NCBI RefSeq assembly: GCF_024259515.1
Contig: NZ_JANBWE010000001.1
Coordinates: 248,001 to 312,000, forward strand
From: Salirhabdus salicampi
GTDB taxonomy: Bacteria > Bacillota > Bacilli > Bacillales > Alkalibacillaceae
Direction of reading: 5' to 3'
Length of the DNA stretch: 64,000 nt
The notes below the pieces were generated by a model. It saw nothing but the letters and a program-made list of their open reading frames with translations, was not told where the DNA came from and searched no databases. The translations under genes and the position numbers were made by a program. This document shows positions 33,041-42,140 of this stretch, piece by piece (the stretch's first letter is position 1; each line of letters starts with the position of its first letter).

Positions 33041-33561
33041 TGATAATCTTTCTCAATACTAGTAATGGTACGATTTAAAATATCTAAATATTCGTCGCCA
33101 TAAACTTCTCTAACTATTGCTATAATTTCCAGGAACTCAGGAAACTTTCCATACAGTTCTTTTAATTTTAATGACCCTTTTACAATACTAGCATCAGATG
33201 GATCAAATACGCTTAGTGTTTCCTCCAACAGTTTTTTTCCTTCGTCTGTTAAATCTACATAAGTATTTCGTTTATCATTTTCCCTTTTTGAGAAAGTGAG
33301 TAAACCACGCTTTTCTAATTTCTTTGAAAAGTTAAAAGCAGTAGAGACGTGCATAACGCCAAATTTGGAAATCTCTGATATACTTGACCCGCCAAGTCGG
33401 TATGAAACCCATAAAATGTGATGTTCATTTATATTTAAGTTAAACGGTTTAACCCATTCCTGCCAGTCTCTTTCGATGGATTTCCACAAGGCTTTACTAA
33501 GTTGTGCGACTTTATGACTGTATATTGCTCCTTCTAGGAAGGAATCCTTATCATTTTCCAC
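33031..33561 (-). CDS. scoC: Transition-state regulator ScoC (Hpr), MarR family
   Basis: 176 residues, somewhat shorter than the 203 of B. subtilis ScoC because the charged C-terminal tail is missing. The core is nearly identical: '[85 protein letters not shown]' (quoted in parts). ScoC is a dimeric winged-helix repressor of extracellular protease and sporulation genes. Neighbours (prsA on one side, yhaH/hit/ecs further on) match the B. subtilis locus, with the sigma/ABC and opuA blocks inserted between. Confidence 0.93.
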   Translation of the reverse strand: MENDKDSFLEGAIYSHKVAQLSKALWKSIERDWQEWVKPFNLNINEHHILWVSYRLGGSSISEISKFGVMHVSTAFNFSKKLEKRGLLTFSKRENDKRNTYVDLTDEGKKLLEETLSVFDPSDASIVKGSLKLKELYGKFPEFLEIIAIVREVYGDEYLDILNRTITSIEKDYQED

Positions 33562-33638
33562 TATTAAACTCTCCCTTGCAGTTCCTTTATAGCTATTATG
33601 CCAGTTATTTGTCGTTTAATAAAGAGTGGAAATGCTTC

Positions 33639-34310
33639 TTACCTCGTTACTTCTATAGTAGTAGGTATAATTTTCAGTTCATAACTCGTTCTTTCGGTTT
33701 GCTGTCCTTGTATAATGACACGATATATTTCGGCAAGGTTCTCATCTTGAATGTATATATGTGTTTTTCCGTTTGCCACATTGACTTTATTTGATTGAAT
33801 TGTTGTATCTTTTGTTTCAATAAATACGTAATTCGCGGTTTCAGTTTGTGGTGATTCATGAATATATAACATCATTTCTTTATGGTTAGGATTGTACCAA
33901 GCATATCCCTTACTATCTCCATTATGACTATGAATGACATCATACACTTCAGTACGGTCATCAATGGTAAAAGACTGCTGATCTAAGGCCTTTTCACTTC
34001 CTCCAAATTGTAAGCCGATGTAGAAAAAAAGTGAACACGCGGCTACCGTGAGTGTACCTTTATATAACATAGTTAGTTTGGCCTTGCGTTTTTGAAATAA
34101 TGCCGACTGTAAATTCTTCCATATGGACTTTCTTCTCGACTCAGGTATGCTCGGAAATGAACCTTTTAAAGTGCTAGCCCAATATTCGCATCTGCTTTGA
34201 CACTCAGAGCAAGAACGTAGGTGTTGTTCCACATTCGCAACTTCACCCTGATGAAGGGTACCATCCAGATAATCAATCAATTTTTCCTCGTAAATGTGAA
34301 ACTCTCTCAT
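33639..34310 (-). CDS. Anti-sigma factor, zinc-finger (zf-HC2) type
   Basis: 223 residues. N-terminal cytoplasmic domain with the zinc-anti-sigma motif H-x3-C-x2-C ('EQHLRSCSECQSRC', ~27-40), preceded by 'LIDYLDGTLHQGE', then one membrane segment ('LTVAACSLFFYIGLQFGG', ~88-105) and an extracytoplasmic beta-rich domain of about 115 residues. Its start overlaps the stop of the ECF sigma gene by four bases. It should hold that sigma factor inactive until an envelope or extracellular signal is sensed; the zinc motif could also be redox-sensitive. Confidence 0.87.
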   Translation of the reverse strand: MREFHIYEEKLIDYLDGTLHQGEVANVEQHLRSCSECQSRCEYWASTLKGSFPSIPESRRKSIWKNLQSALFQKRKAKLTMLYKGTLTVAACSLFFYIGLQFGGSEKALDQQSFTIDDRTEVYDVIHSHNGDSKGYAWYNPNHKEMMLYIHESPQTETANYVFIETKDTTIQSNKVNVANGKTHIYIQDENLAEIYRVIIQGQQTERTSYELKIIPTTIEVTR

Positions 34311-34885
34311 ATTTCTCCCTCCTTATGCCTACTCTGACTAGAGGATGTAAGTTGTTTTCTAATATTTTGTATGCCATAGCGGATAAGTGATTTGACTGTT
34401 CCAAGGGGACGACCGATTCTATCAGCTATTTCCCGATGAGATAACGCATGATAGTAGTTATAGTAAATGGCCTCTTGCTGCGACGATGGCAATGTTTTAA
34501 TCGCTTGTAATAACCGATCGGCATCTAATTGTTTTATCACAGAATCCTCAGTACTATTTAGGCTTTCTTTCTTTTGAAAATGAAGCTTATCCTTCAATAC
34601 AATTCGTTGTTTTTTCCGAATATAATCAATTGTTCTCGATTTCGCTTTAACTGCAATCCAAGCTTTCACGGAACCCCGTCTAATCTCGTAAGTATGGGCC
34701 CTATGATATATTTCTAAGAATATATCATGGCATAAATCAGCAGCTTCATGTTCATCGGATAACAAGGAATTTACAATTTTATATACATAAGATATGTAAC
34801 GCTCGTATAACGTCTGAAAATCGTTAATAGAACCATTTGAAATCCCTTGTAATAAGAGGCGATCCTCTTGATCCGTTGATGACAT
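34307..34885 (-). CDS. ECF-type RNA polymerase sigma factor
   Basis: 192 residues. Sigma-2 ('LYERYISYVYKIVNSLLSDEHEAADLCHDIFLEIYHRAHTYEIRRGSVKAWIAVKAKSRTIDYIRKKQR', quoted for the motif region ~24-90) and sigma-4 ('LPSSQQEAIYYNYYHALSHREIADRIGRPLGTVKSLIRYGIQNIRKQL') domains are complete. The ribosome-binding site is weak (AAGGAGTGAGGCAAA before ATG-34885). It is the first gene of a two-gene unit with its anti-sigma factor and is divergent from the NEW3/ABC operon 120 bases away, a likely target (inference). Confidence 0.9.
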   Translation of the reverse strand: MSSTDQEDRLLLQGISNGSINDFQTLYERYISYVYKIVNSLLSDEHEAADLCHDIFLEIYHRAHTYEIRRGSVKAWIAVKAKSRTIDYIRKKQRIVLKDKLHFQKKESLNSTEDSVIKQLDADRLLQAIKTLPSSQQEAIYYNYYHALSHREIADRIGRPLGTVKSLIRYGIQNIRKQLTSSSQSRHKEGEI

Positions 34886-35006
34886 TTTGCCTCACTCCTT
34901 ACTTAAATTCCTTCTATATAATATTTAATAAAAATTTTTTTAAAAAAGTCAAATCCAATTTTCCTCATTAGACGTATCAATAAAAAAATAGGGAGGAATG
35001 ATTGGG

Positions 35007-36167
35007 ATGCAGAAAAGGTCATTTTTGGTGCTTCTTTTCACACTTACACTTGTTTTAACTATAATTCCAACATATGTAGGATATGCGGTGTCGGGGGTGA
35101 CATTACATACACCATATTCGGGAATTTCCTTAACTCCTGGGGAAAAAGCAAACATGCAAGTTGAAGTATTAAACAACTCCACATCAATCAAGCATGTAAA
35201 CATATCAGTGAGAAATTTACCAGAGGACTGGAATCACAATATTACATCAGGTGGATATGCAGTTAATTCCCTTTCAGTGAAACCAGATGACTCGGAGATA
35301 ATTACTTTAGATGTAGAAGTTCCGTTAAGAATTGATAAAGGAAGCTACGAATTTCAAATGGTTGCTGAGGCAGATGGAGAAACCCCCTCGTTTCTACCGA
35401 TTACGATAAACGTTAACGAAAGAGGTGTGTTTCAAACAGAGTTAACAACAAAGCAACCGAATATGGAGGGAGACAGCGATGCTTCCTTCACATATGATTT
35501 AGAACTGTATAATCGAACAGCTGAAGAACAACATTATGCACTGCGTGCCGATGCGCCGAGAGGGTGGACGGTTGATTTTAAAGTGAATGGTTCGAGTGTA
35601 ACAAGCGTAGCCGTTAATTCAAATGCTAGGGAAAATATAAAAGTAGAATTACATCCATCTGAACAGGTGAAAGAAGGTACCTACGAGGTACCGATAACAG
35701 CGTCTGCCGGACAGACTGAATCCAGCGTAAAGCTAGAAGCCCATATTACTGGTTCTTATGGAGTGGAACTGACAACCCCGGACGGTCGATTAAGTGAAAC
35801 TATTGTGGCAGGTAAAGAAAAAACGATGAAACTTGAAGTGAAAAATACGGGTACAACGACACTCCGCCAATTATCATTGAGCAGTAACACACCGCCAAAC
35901 TGGGATGTGACCTTCGATTCTGAAACAATTGACTCGATTGAACCGGGAGAGAGCCAGGAGGTACGAGCTACTATCCATGCGGCAGAGAAGGCTATCGCAG
36001 GGGACTATGTAGTAGAAATGTCTGTTTCATCTCCTGAAGCTTCTTCTAATTCACAGTTCCGAATGAGTGTGAAAACTTCTAGTGTATGGGGTTGGATTGG
36101 GGTATTGATCATTATTGCCGTAGTTATCGGAATCTATTATCTCGTTCGGAAATACGGGAGGAGATAA
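35007..36167 (+). CDS. Secreted/membrane-anchored protein with NEW3-type domains
   Basis: 386 residues, ATG-35007 after GGGAGG. Signal peptide (~1-25, 'FLVLLFTLTLVLTIIPTYVGYA'), three tandem immunoglobulin-like NEW3/alpha-galactosidase-associated beta domains (e.g. 'SLTPGEKANMQVEVLNNS', 'LSETIVAGKEKTMKLEVKNTGTTTLRQLSLS', 'IEPGESQEVRATIHA'), and a C-terminal membrane helix ('GWIGVLIIIAVVIGIYYLVRKYGRR'). It would stand outside the cell anchored at its C-terminus. It is two bases from the ABC ATPase start, so it is part of the same operon and likely a receptor or accessory of that transporter. Confidence 0.85.
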   Translation: MQKRSFLVLLFTLTLVLTIIPTYVGYAVSGVTLHTPYSGISLTPGEKANMQVEVLNNSTSIKHVNISVRNLPEDWNHNITSGGYAVNSLSVKPDDSEIITLDVEVPLRIDKGSYEFQMVAEADGETPSFLPITINVNERGVFQTELTTKQPNMEGDSDASFTYDLELYNRTAEEQHYALRADAPRGWTVDFKVNGSSVTSVAVNSNARENIKVELHPSEQVKEGTYEVPITASAGQTESSVKLEAHITGSYGVELTTPDGRLSETIVAGKEKTMKLEVKNTGTTTLRQLSLSSNTPPNWDVTFDSETIDSIEPGESQEVRATIHAAEKAIAGDYVVEMSVSSPEASSNSQFRMSVKTSSVWGWIGVLIIIAVVIGIYYLVRKYGRR

Positions 36168-36169
36168 AC

Positions 36170-37123
36170 ATGGAAGACACCATTATTGAATTACAAAATG
36201 TAACTAAGGAATATAGGGAGGTTAAAGCCGTTAACAAGTTAAGCTTGTCAATAAAAAAAGGAGAAATATTTGGGCTGCTAGGCCCGAATGGTGCTGGTAA
36301 ATCTACTACCATTTTTATGGTCTTAGGGCTTACTGAGCCTACGGAAGGTGAAGTATCTGTTTGTGGGCTTCATGCAACAAATCAACCAATTGAGGTAAAG
36401 AAACAAGTTGGGTTTTTACCTGATACAGTTGGTTTTTATGAGGATATGACAGGTATAGAAAACCTAATGTTAACGGGTGAATTGAATGGGTTACGGAAAC
36501 AAGAGGCGAAAAGACGAGGTTTGGAGTTACTTCAACAAGTTGGGTTGGGGGATGTAGCTGACAAGAAAGTAGGCAAATTCTCCCGAGGGATGAAGCAACG
36601 CCTAGGACTTGCAGATGTATTAATGAAGAACCCAAAAGTGATGATTTTAGACGAACCAACCCTTGGAATTGACCCAAGTGGAATCAAACAGTTTCTTACA
36701 TTAATCGAAGAATTGAGTAAAGAAAAAGGAATTACGGTTTTGCTTTCTTCACACCATTTACACCATGTGCAAAGAATTTGTGACCGTGTAGGTATTTTTG
36801 TGAATGGTGAACTCATGGCTTGTGGTAATATGGAACAACTACAACGACAGTTATTAGGAGAGGAAACATATATATATAACATAAAAGTTCCAATAATTAA
36901 TGATCGAGTTACAAATGTATTGGAGTCACTAGATGACGTAAAACACGTTTCGGTAAGTGATAAAGGATATTTTGTCCATTTAGATAAACGTGATGAGGGA
37001 GATTTGATACAGCACCTGGTGGAGAGAGAAGTTCCAATTCTTGGTTTTGAACACGTTTCCCTCGGACTTGATGAAATATATGATCGTTATTTTCGAGAAG
37101 GTGATGTACATGACATTGCCTAA
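36170..37123 (+). CDS. ABC transporter ATP-binding protein (linked to NEW3 protein)
   Basis: 317 residues from ATG-36170 behind GGGAGGAG. Walker A 'GPNGAGKST', signature 'FSRGMKQRLGLADVL', Walker B 'VMILDEPTLGIDPSG' and H-loop 'SSHHLHHV' are intact; the C-terminal 90 residues are the accessory domain typical of CcmA/NatA-type ATPases. Together with the permease downstream it forms an ABC-2 exporter or membrane-remodelling transporter. The gene is tightly packed between its partners. Confidence 0.9.
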   Translation: MEDTIIELQNVTKEYREVKAVNKLSLSIKKGEIFGLLGPNGAGKSTTIFMVLGLTEPTEGEVSVCGLHATNQPIEVKKQVGFLPDTVGFYEDMTGIENLMLTGELNGLRKQEAKRRGLELLQQVGLGDVADKKVGKFSRGMKQRLGLADVLMKNPKVMILDEPTLGIDPSGIKQFLTLIEELSKEKGITVLLSSHHLHHVQRICDRVGIFVNGELMACGNMEQLQRQLLGEETYIYNIKVPIINDRVTNVLESLDDVKHVSVSDKGYFVHLDKRDEGDLIQHLVEREVPILGFEHVSLGLDEIYDRYFREGDVHDIA

Positions 37124-38105
37124 TCTAGCCGAAACTTTCCGTCGTTTTATTCAAAGTCCAATTTGGGTCATAGTAAAAAAAGAAATAACCGATCATATAA
37201 AAAGTTTTCGCTTTAACATATTAATCGCGCTTATTTTATTAACGTGTATCGGATCGCTATACACAGCCTTAACTTCGATACGAGGCGTAGCAGAGAGTAT
37301 TGACAATAATGAGGAACTATTTCTCTATTTAGAGATTTTTTCGATTACAGGAAAGGATGGAACACTTCCTCCATTTATTACTTTCATGAGCTTTTTAGGT
37401 CCATTACTCGGAATTAGTCTCGGCTTTGATGCGGTTAATCAAGAAAGAAATAAAGGGACACTTTTAAGGGTTATGGCGCAACCAATACCGAGGGACTATA
37501 TTATTTTAGGGAAATTTCTTGCTGCCCTTTTCGTTATTAGTACATTTATAATGTCCCTTGGCCTTCTTGTAATAGCAAGTGGTATTTTGTTACTAGGAAT
37601 TCCACCTACGTTAGAAGAGTTTTTACGAATTTTTATTTTTCTTCTCATGACGGTCATTTACATTTCTTTTTGGCTAAGTTTATCCATTCTTTTGTCGATT
37701 CGGTTCAAACAAGCTGCAACATCAGCTCTTGCAGGAATTGCAATGTGGCTTTTCTTAAGTATTTTCTATTCTATACTCGTTAACCTAATGATTGATGCCT
37801 CTATGCCTGACCAACTGTTTCATCAATCAATGGAAAAAGGTAATTACGAAGAAATGGCGTTAAGTTTTATGCGTTTATCTCCGAATTACCTATATTCAGA
37901 AATTACCACTGTATTGTTAACACCTAACTTTCGTACGTTAGGTCCAATCACAATGGAGCAAGTCATTGGAGCAGTGCCATCTCCCTTAGGAATTGGCCAA
38001 AGCTTAAGTGTTATATGGCCACAGTTGTTTGGAATTTCAGCCCTTTGTTTTGTCTGTTTTGCTCTTTCCTATTATATTTTCATTCGTCAAGATGTTCGCT
38101 CATAA
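37110..38105 (+). CDS. ABC-2 type transporter permease (linked to NEW3 protein)
   Basis: 331 residues. I start at ATG-37110 (GAAGGTGATG upstream); it overlaps the ATPase gene by 14 bases. One N-terminal membrane segment after 'WVIVKKEITDHIKSFRFNILIAL', an external loop, then five further membrane segments; 'ISLGFDAVNQERNKGTLLRVMAQPIPRDYIILGKFLAAL' is the ABC-2 permease motif. Third gene of the operon, ending at a strong terminator. Similar NEW3-ATPase-permease trios occur in Firmicutes and Archaea; the substrate is unknown. Confidence 0.88.
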   Translation: MTLPNLAETFRRFIQSPIWVIVKKEITDHIKSFRFNILIALILLTCIGSLYTALTSIRGVAESIDNNEELFLYLEIFSITGKDGTLPPFITFMSFLGPLLGISLGFDAVNQERNKGTLLRVMAQPIPRDYIILGKFLAALFVISTFIMSLGLLVIASGILLLGIPPTLEEFLRIFIFLLMTVIYISFWLSLSILLSIRFKQAATSALAGIAMWLFLSIFYSILVNLMIDASMPDQLFHQSMEKGNYEEMALSFMRLSPNYLYSEITTVLLTPNFRTLGPITMEQVIGAVPSPLGIGQSLSVIWPQLFGISALCFVCFALSYYIFIRQDVRS

Positions 38106-38136
38106 AAAAACGAGGAGGTTAACCTCCTCGCTTTTT
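38105..38136. terminator. Bidirectional terminator
   Basis: CGAGGAGGTT/AACCTCCTCG (38111-38130) flanked by a run of A on the left and CTTTTTC on the right; serves the ABC operon and the converging regulator gene. Confidence 0.88.
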
Positions 38137-38139
38137 CAA

Positions 38140-38643
38140 TTATAGCGTTTTTCTCCCATTCGGTTTTACACTTTTAAACGTCTTTTCAATAAGTTGATGA
38201 AATTCTATCATATCATCAATTCGTTTTTGTAACGGTTTTATTCCATCCACATCATGTTCGTTTTGAAGCGTTTGTTCAATTTCCTCTAATGATTGTTTTT
38301 GTCTATCTGCTGCATCTAACCACTTTTGTAAAAAAGCGTTCATAAATTTGCGATATAAATCTTCTTTAGCTTGGTATAGGTCTTTTCTTACACCTTTTTT
38401 CCAAACCCGGTCTACTAAGTTTAAATCTAACAAACTACGTATTCCTGTACTCATGGAAGTTTTGCTTTTTCCTAGAGCATCACTCATTTCATCTAAGGTC
38501 ATTGGTGCTTGATTTATATAAAGGGTAACAAACAGTCTTGCTTCTGCAGGAGTAAGATCAAACATTTCCAATGTTTTTGAAAACTCAGCAATCACTTCAT
38601 TTTGAATCATTTCTATATATGCTCCATGGTTTGTACCTGGCAT
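38140..38643 (-). CDS. GbsR/OpcR-type regulator of opuA
   Basis: 167 residues from ATG-38643 after GGAGG. 'MTLDEMSDALGKSKTSMSTGIRSLLDLNLVDRVWKKGVRKDLYQAKEDLYRKF' is the winged helix of the GbsR/OpcR group of MarR-related repressors, followed by a helical dimer domain. It is divergent from opuAA; the 290-base gap holds a perfect palindrome near the opuA promoter. In relatives this family controls betaine synthesis and osmoprotectant import, so repression of opuA is likely here (inference from position). Confidence 0.87.
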   Translation of the reverse strand: MPGTNHGAYIEMIQNEVIAEFSKTLEMFDLTPAEARLFVTLYINQAPMTLDEMSDALGKSKTSMSTGIRSLLDLNLVDRVWKKGVRKDLYQAKEDLYRKFMNAFLQKWLDAADRQKQSLEEIEQTLQNEHDVDGIKPLQKRIDDMIEFHQLIEKTFKSVKPNGRKTL

Positions 38644-38771
38644 AGAGTGGCCTCCTTCAAACTCATGCTACTAAACACATTACTAAAATGATGGACATTT
38701 TAAAAACTGGAAAGTGAGGAGAATTTATGAGTATTTAGTAGTATTTAAAAGAATAAGGTGTAGTTAGTCTA

Positions 38772-38787
38772 TACAGTTTCAACTGTA
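38772..38787. promoter_or_regulatory. Candidate GbsR/OpcR operator
   Basis: TACAGTT-TC-AACTGTA, a perfect 7-bp inverted repeat with a two-base centre, 36 bases upstream of the opuA -35 box. A looser related site (GTAC-5-GGTACTGTA) overlaps the promoter spacer at about 38825-38841. Confidence 0.5.
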
Positions 38788-38822
38788 CAAAAAATATGTT
38801 CTTAAATAAACGTTTTTGCAGT

Positions 38823-38852
38823 TTGTACTTTGGGTACTGTAAGGAGTATAGT
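38823..38852 (+). promoter_or_regulatory. opuA promoter
   Basis: TTGTAC (38823-38828), 18-base spacer, TATAGT (38847-38852); about 80 bases upstream of the opuAA start. Confidence 0.6.
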
Positions 38853-38932
38853 ATAAAGGGTGTTAAGGAAATGGTCACAAAAAAAGGCATCTGAATGTAA
38901 TGTACGTTAATGGATTGAGTGAGGTGAACATT

Positions 38933-40120
38933 GTGCCTATTATAAAAGTAGAAAATTTATCGAAAGTATTTGGAAAGAAACCGAAAGATGCGTTAAAGCT
39001 TCTCGACGCTGGGTTTTCAAAAGAAGAGATTTTAGGTAAGACAGGTAATACAGTTGGGGTAAATCGGGCAACCTTTGAAGTTGAGCAAGGAGAAATCTTT
39101 GTTATCATGGGTTTATCTGGAAGTGGTAAGTCTACATTAGTACGCCTGATTAATAGACTAATTGAACCAACTGAAGGTGACATCCTTATTAATGATGTAA
39201 ATCTGGCAGATATGAATAAGGAGCAGTTACGTCAAGTAAGACGAGAAAAATTAGGAATGGTATTCCAACGTTTTGCGTTATTCCCGTTCCGTACCGTACT
39301 AGAAAATGCAGAGTACGGCTTAGAAGTACAAGGCATTAAAAAAGAGGAACGAAAAGAAAAAGCGACACAAGCACTTGAATTAGTTGGGTTAGGAAAATAT
39401 GTTGATCAGTATCCATCACAACTGTCAGGAGGAATGCAACAGCGTGTAGGTTTAGCACGTGCATTAGCGAACGATCCTGAAGTATTGTTAATGGATGAAG
39501 CTTTCTCAGCATTAGACCCTTTAATCCGAAAAGAAATGCAAGACGAATTATTAGATTTACAAGAGAGAATGAAAAAAACGATTCTATTTATCACCCACGA
39601 TTTAGATGAAGCTTTAAGAATCGGTGATAGAATTGCACTTATGAAAGACGGTTCCATTGTACAAATTGGGACACCTGAAGAAATTTTAACAAATCCTGCG
39701 AATGAATATGTTGAAAAGTTCGTAGAAGACGTTGATCGTTCAAAAGTACTTACTGCGGAAAACGTTATGAAGCGTCCTGAGACAATCAATATTGAAAAAC
39801 ACGGTCCCCGTGTAGCGCTTGATCGTATGTTAGACGAAGGTTTATCTAGCATTTATGTGGTGGATAGACAACGTAACTTAAAAGGATACGTGACAGCAGA
39901 TGACGCTTCAAATGCTAAGAAAAATAACATAACAAATTTACAAGAAATTTTAAAAACGGACGTACCAACAGCTGTATTAGATACACCAATGCAAGAGATT
40001 ATGGACACAATTTACGATTCTGTAGTTCCGATTGCCGTAGTAGAAGAGGGTAAACTACGGGGAATTATAGTAAGAGGTGCGGTCATTGCCGCGCTAGCCG
40101 GTAGCGAGGTGAATGAATAA
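38933..40120 (+). CDS. opuAA: Glycine betaine/proline ABC transporter ATPase with CBS domains
   Basis: 395 residues, start GTG-38933 after GAGGTG; an in-frame ATG at 38900 has no ribosome-binding site. The OpuA-specific N-terminus ('[30 protein letters not shown]') precedes Walker A 'GLSGSGKST'; then signature '[15 protein letters not shown]', Walker B '[12 protein letters not shown]' and '[10 protein letters not shown]'. Two CBS domains fill residues ~275-395, the ionic-strength/osmosensing module of OpuA. It drives uptake of glycine betaine under salt stress. First gene of a three-gene operon. Confidence 0.95.
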   Translation: MPIIKVENLSKVFGKKPKDALKLLDAGFSKEEILGKTGNTVGVNRATFEVEQGEIFVIMGLSGSGKSTLVRLINRLIEPTEGDILINDVNLADMNKEQLRQVRREKLGMVFQRFALFPFRTVLENAEYGLEVQGIKKEERKEKATQALELVGLGKYVDQYPSQLSGGMQQRVGLARALANDPEVLLMDEAFSALDPLIRKEMQDELLDLQERMKKTILFITHDLDEALRIGDRIALMKDGSIVQIGTPEEILTNPANEYVEKFVEDVDRSKVLTAENVMKRPETINIEKHGPRVALDRMLDEGLSSIYVVDRQRNLKGYVTADDASNAKKNNITNLQEILKTDVPTAVLDTPMQEIMDTIYDSVVPIAVVEEGKLRGIIVRGAVIAALAGSEVNE

Positions 40121-40121
40121 G

Positions 40122-40982
40122 ATGTTTGATTTATTAGATAAAATACCGAAAATCCCGGTAAGTGAATGGGTAGATGCTTTTATTGATTGGCTGAAAGTAG
40201 TGTTAGCTGCACCGTTTCAGTTTTTACGAGAAGATTTTAAAACATTTTTACAAGATACCGTAACGGATAATCTAGTAAAAATTCCACCCGAAATTATTAT
40301 TCTTATTGTCGTTGTTGCAGCATTCTTTCTTTCAGGAAAACGATTTGGCTTACCAGCATTTTCATTAGTAGGACTTGTTTTTGTTTACAACCAAGGGTTA
40401 TGGGTAGAATTAATGCAAACGTTAGTATTGGTTGTAACGGCTAGTATGATTTCGGTTTTAATCGGACTGCCAATTGGCATCATGATGTCAAAGAGCAATA
40501 AACTTGAAAAGACAATTACACCCATTTTAGATTTAATGCAGACGATGCCATCATTCGTATATTTAATTCCAGCAGTTGCTTTTTTCAGTATTGGAATTGT
40601 ACCAGGTATTTTTGCAACATTAATTTTTGCAACACCACCTACGGTTCGTTTTACGAATTTGGCCATTAGACAAGTTTCAGATGAACTGATCGAAGCGGCG
40701 GAAGCATTTGGAAGTACACCTTTCCAAAAATTATTTAAACTTGAGCTTCCGATGGCAAAACGAACAATTATGGCTGGAATTAACCAGACAGTAATGCTTT
40801 CTTTGTCCATGGTTGTAATTGCGTCCATGATTGGAACACCGGGATTAGGAAAAGAAGTGCAGGAAGCTCTTTCCCGTAACTTAGCCGGTCCAGGATTTGT
40901 TTCTGGTTTTTGTATCGTTATTTTAGCCATTATTTTTGATCGCTTTACTCAAAGCTTGAATAAGCAAGAGGGAAGCTATTAA
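40122..40982 (+). CDS. opuAB: Glycine betaine ABC transporter permease
   Basis: 286 residues from ATG-40122 (GAGGTG 10 bases upstream); an ATG at 40113 overlapping opuAA is an alternative. Amphipathic N-terminal helix, then about seven membrane segments. The inner-membrane permease motif is seen in 'EAAEAFGSTPFQKLFKLELPMAKRTIMAGINQTVMLSLSMVVIASMIGTPGLGKEV'. Classic OpuAB/ProW architecture, with a separate binding protein encoded next. Confidence 0.94.
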   Translation: MFDLLDKIPKIPVSEWVDAFIDWLKVVLAAPFQFLREDFKTFLQDTVTDNLVKIPPEIIILIVVVAAFFLSGKRFGLPAFSLVGLVFVYNQGLWVELMQTLVLVVTASMISVLIGLPIGIMMSKSNKLEKTITPILDLMQTMPSFVYLIPAVAFFSIGIVPGIFATLIFATPPTVRFTNLAIRQVSDELIEAAEAFGSTPFQKLFKLELPMAKRTIMAGINQTVMLSLSMVVIASMIGTPGLGKEVQEALSRNLAGPGFVSGFCIVILAIIFDRFTQSLNKQEGSY

Positions 40983-41048
40983 TCTGGTATGAACTTTTCA
41001 TTTAGAAAAGTTTAATATAAAAATATACAAAAGGGGAGATTTCAATTT

Positions 41049-41984
41049 ATGTTTAACTTAAAGTGGAAACATCTAGGTTTAACAGTAGTACTTTTATTGT
41101 CACTATTATTAGCTGCTTGTGGTTCTAATGACGAAGATGCAGGTAATGGTAATGACGATGGCGATGACAATGAAGTCACTGAAAGTGTCAGTGAACAATT
41201 AGATTACACGATTACTGGTATTGAGCCAGGATCAGGTGTTGTTGGATCTGCAGAAGAAGCAACTGAGGTATATGACAGTCTTGCAGGCTGGGAAGTAGCT
41301 ACTTCTTCTAGTGGTGCGATGGCAACTGCGCTTAGCGAAGCTATTGCAAATGAAGAACCGATTATCGTAACTGGTTGGACTCCACACTGGAAGTTCGCTA
41401 AGTTTGACTTGAAATATCTTGATGATCCGGAAAAAGTATTTGGTGATGAAGAAGTGATTAAAACAATGGTTCGCGAAGGGCTAGAAGATGAAAAGCCTAA
41501 CGCTTACAAAGTTCTAGACCAGTTTAACTGGACTGCTGCTGATATGGAATCTGTTATGCTTGAAATTCAAAATGGTGCTGACGAAGCTGAGGCAGCGCAA
41601 AACTGGATTGATAACAATCAGGACAAAGTAGCAGAGTGGACTGAAGGCGTTGAAGATGTAGACGGCGTTAAAGTTGAGCTTGTATATGTACTTTGGGATT
41701 CCGAAATTGCTTCTACAAATGTAGTAGCGAAAGTCCTTGAAAGTAAAGGATTTGATGTAACAATCACTTCTGTTGAAAACGCAGCAATGTGGGAGTCTGT
41801 AGCAACAGGTAATACAGATGGAATGGTAGCTGCATGGTTACCAGGTACTCACGGTGACCTTTACGCTCAGTTCCAAGATGACCTTGTTGATTTAGGGGAA
41901 AATCTTACAGGTGCAAAAATCGGACTTGTTGTTCCATCTTACATGGATGTAGACTCTATTGAAGATTTACAACCTAACGAATAA
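41049..41984 (+). CDS. opuAC: Glycine betaine-binding lipoprotein
   Basis: 311 residues. Lipobox 'SLLLAAC', then a very acidic linker ('NDEDAGNGNDDGDDNEVTE'). The OpuAC/ProX fold is seen in 'VATSSSGAMATALSEAIANEEPIIVTGWTPHWKFAKFDLKYLDDPE' and the second lobe 'VKVELVYVLWDSEIASTNVVAKVLESKGFDVTI'; Trp residues of the betaine cage are visible in 'GWTPHW', 'MWESV' and 'VAAWLPGTHGDLY'. Captures glycine betaine on the outer face. The acidic linker would suit a salt-adapted host (inference). Confidence 0.94.
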   Translation: MFNLKWKHLGLTVVLLLSLLLAACGSNDEDAGNGNDDGDDNEVTESVSEQLDYTITGIEPGSGVVGSAEEATEVYDSLAGWEVATSSSGAMATALSEAIANEEPIIVTGWTPHWKFAKFDLKYLDDPEKVFGDEEVIKTMVREGLEDEKPNAYKVLDQFNWTAADMESVMLEIQNGADEAEAAQNWIDNNQDKVAEWTEGVEDVDGVKVELVYVLWDSEIASTNVVAKVLESKGFDVTITSVENAAMWESVATGNTDGMVAAWLPGTHGDLYAQFQDDLVDLGENLTGAKIGLVVPSYMDVDSIEDLQPNE

Positions 41985-42016
41985 TAACTAGAGATTGAGT
42001 ACTGAAATATAATATG

Positions 42017-42059
42017 CTCCCCTTTTCATGAATGACATGAAAAGGGGGGTATTTATTTT
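42017..42059 (+). terminator. opuA terminator
   Basis: CCCCTTTTCATG (42019-42030), 5-base loop, CATGAAAAGGGG (42036-42047), then GGTATTTATTTTG. Confidence 0.85.
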
Positions 42060-42079
42060 GGATAAAACATTTTTTAAAA

Positions 42080-42124
42080 TAAAAAATACTAAACCCCAGT
42101 TCGTCAACGAACTGGGGTTTAGTC
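42080..42124 (-). terminator. yhaH terminator
   Basis: A 17-bp perfect stem (ACTAAACCCCAGTTCGT with its complement, about 42088-42123, 2-base centre), followed on the minus strand by ATTTTTTATTTT. Confidence 0.88.
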
Positions 42125-42140
42125 AGTACTTTATACTTTT

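Noticed and set aside
35007-38105. Phage or conjugative origin for the NEW3/ABC block
   Set aside because: No integrase, transposase, direct repeats or tRNA boundary; composition looks like the neighbours. Insertion relative to B. subtilis is the only evidence of movement.
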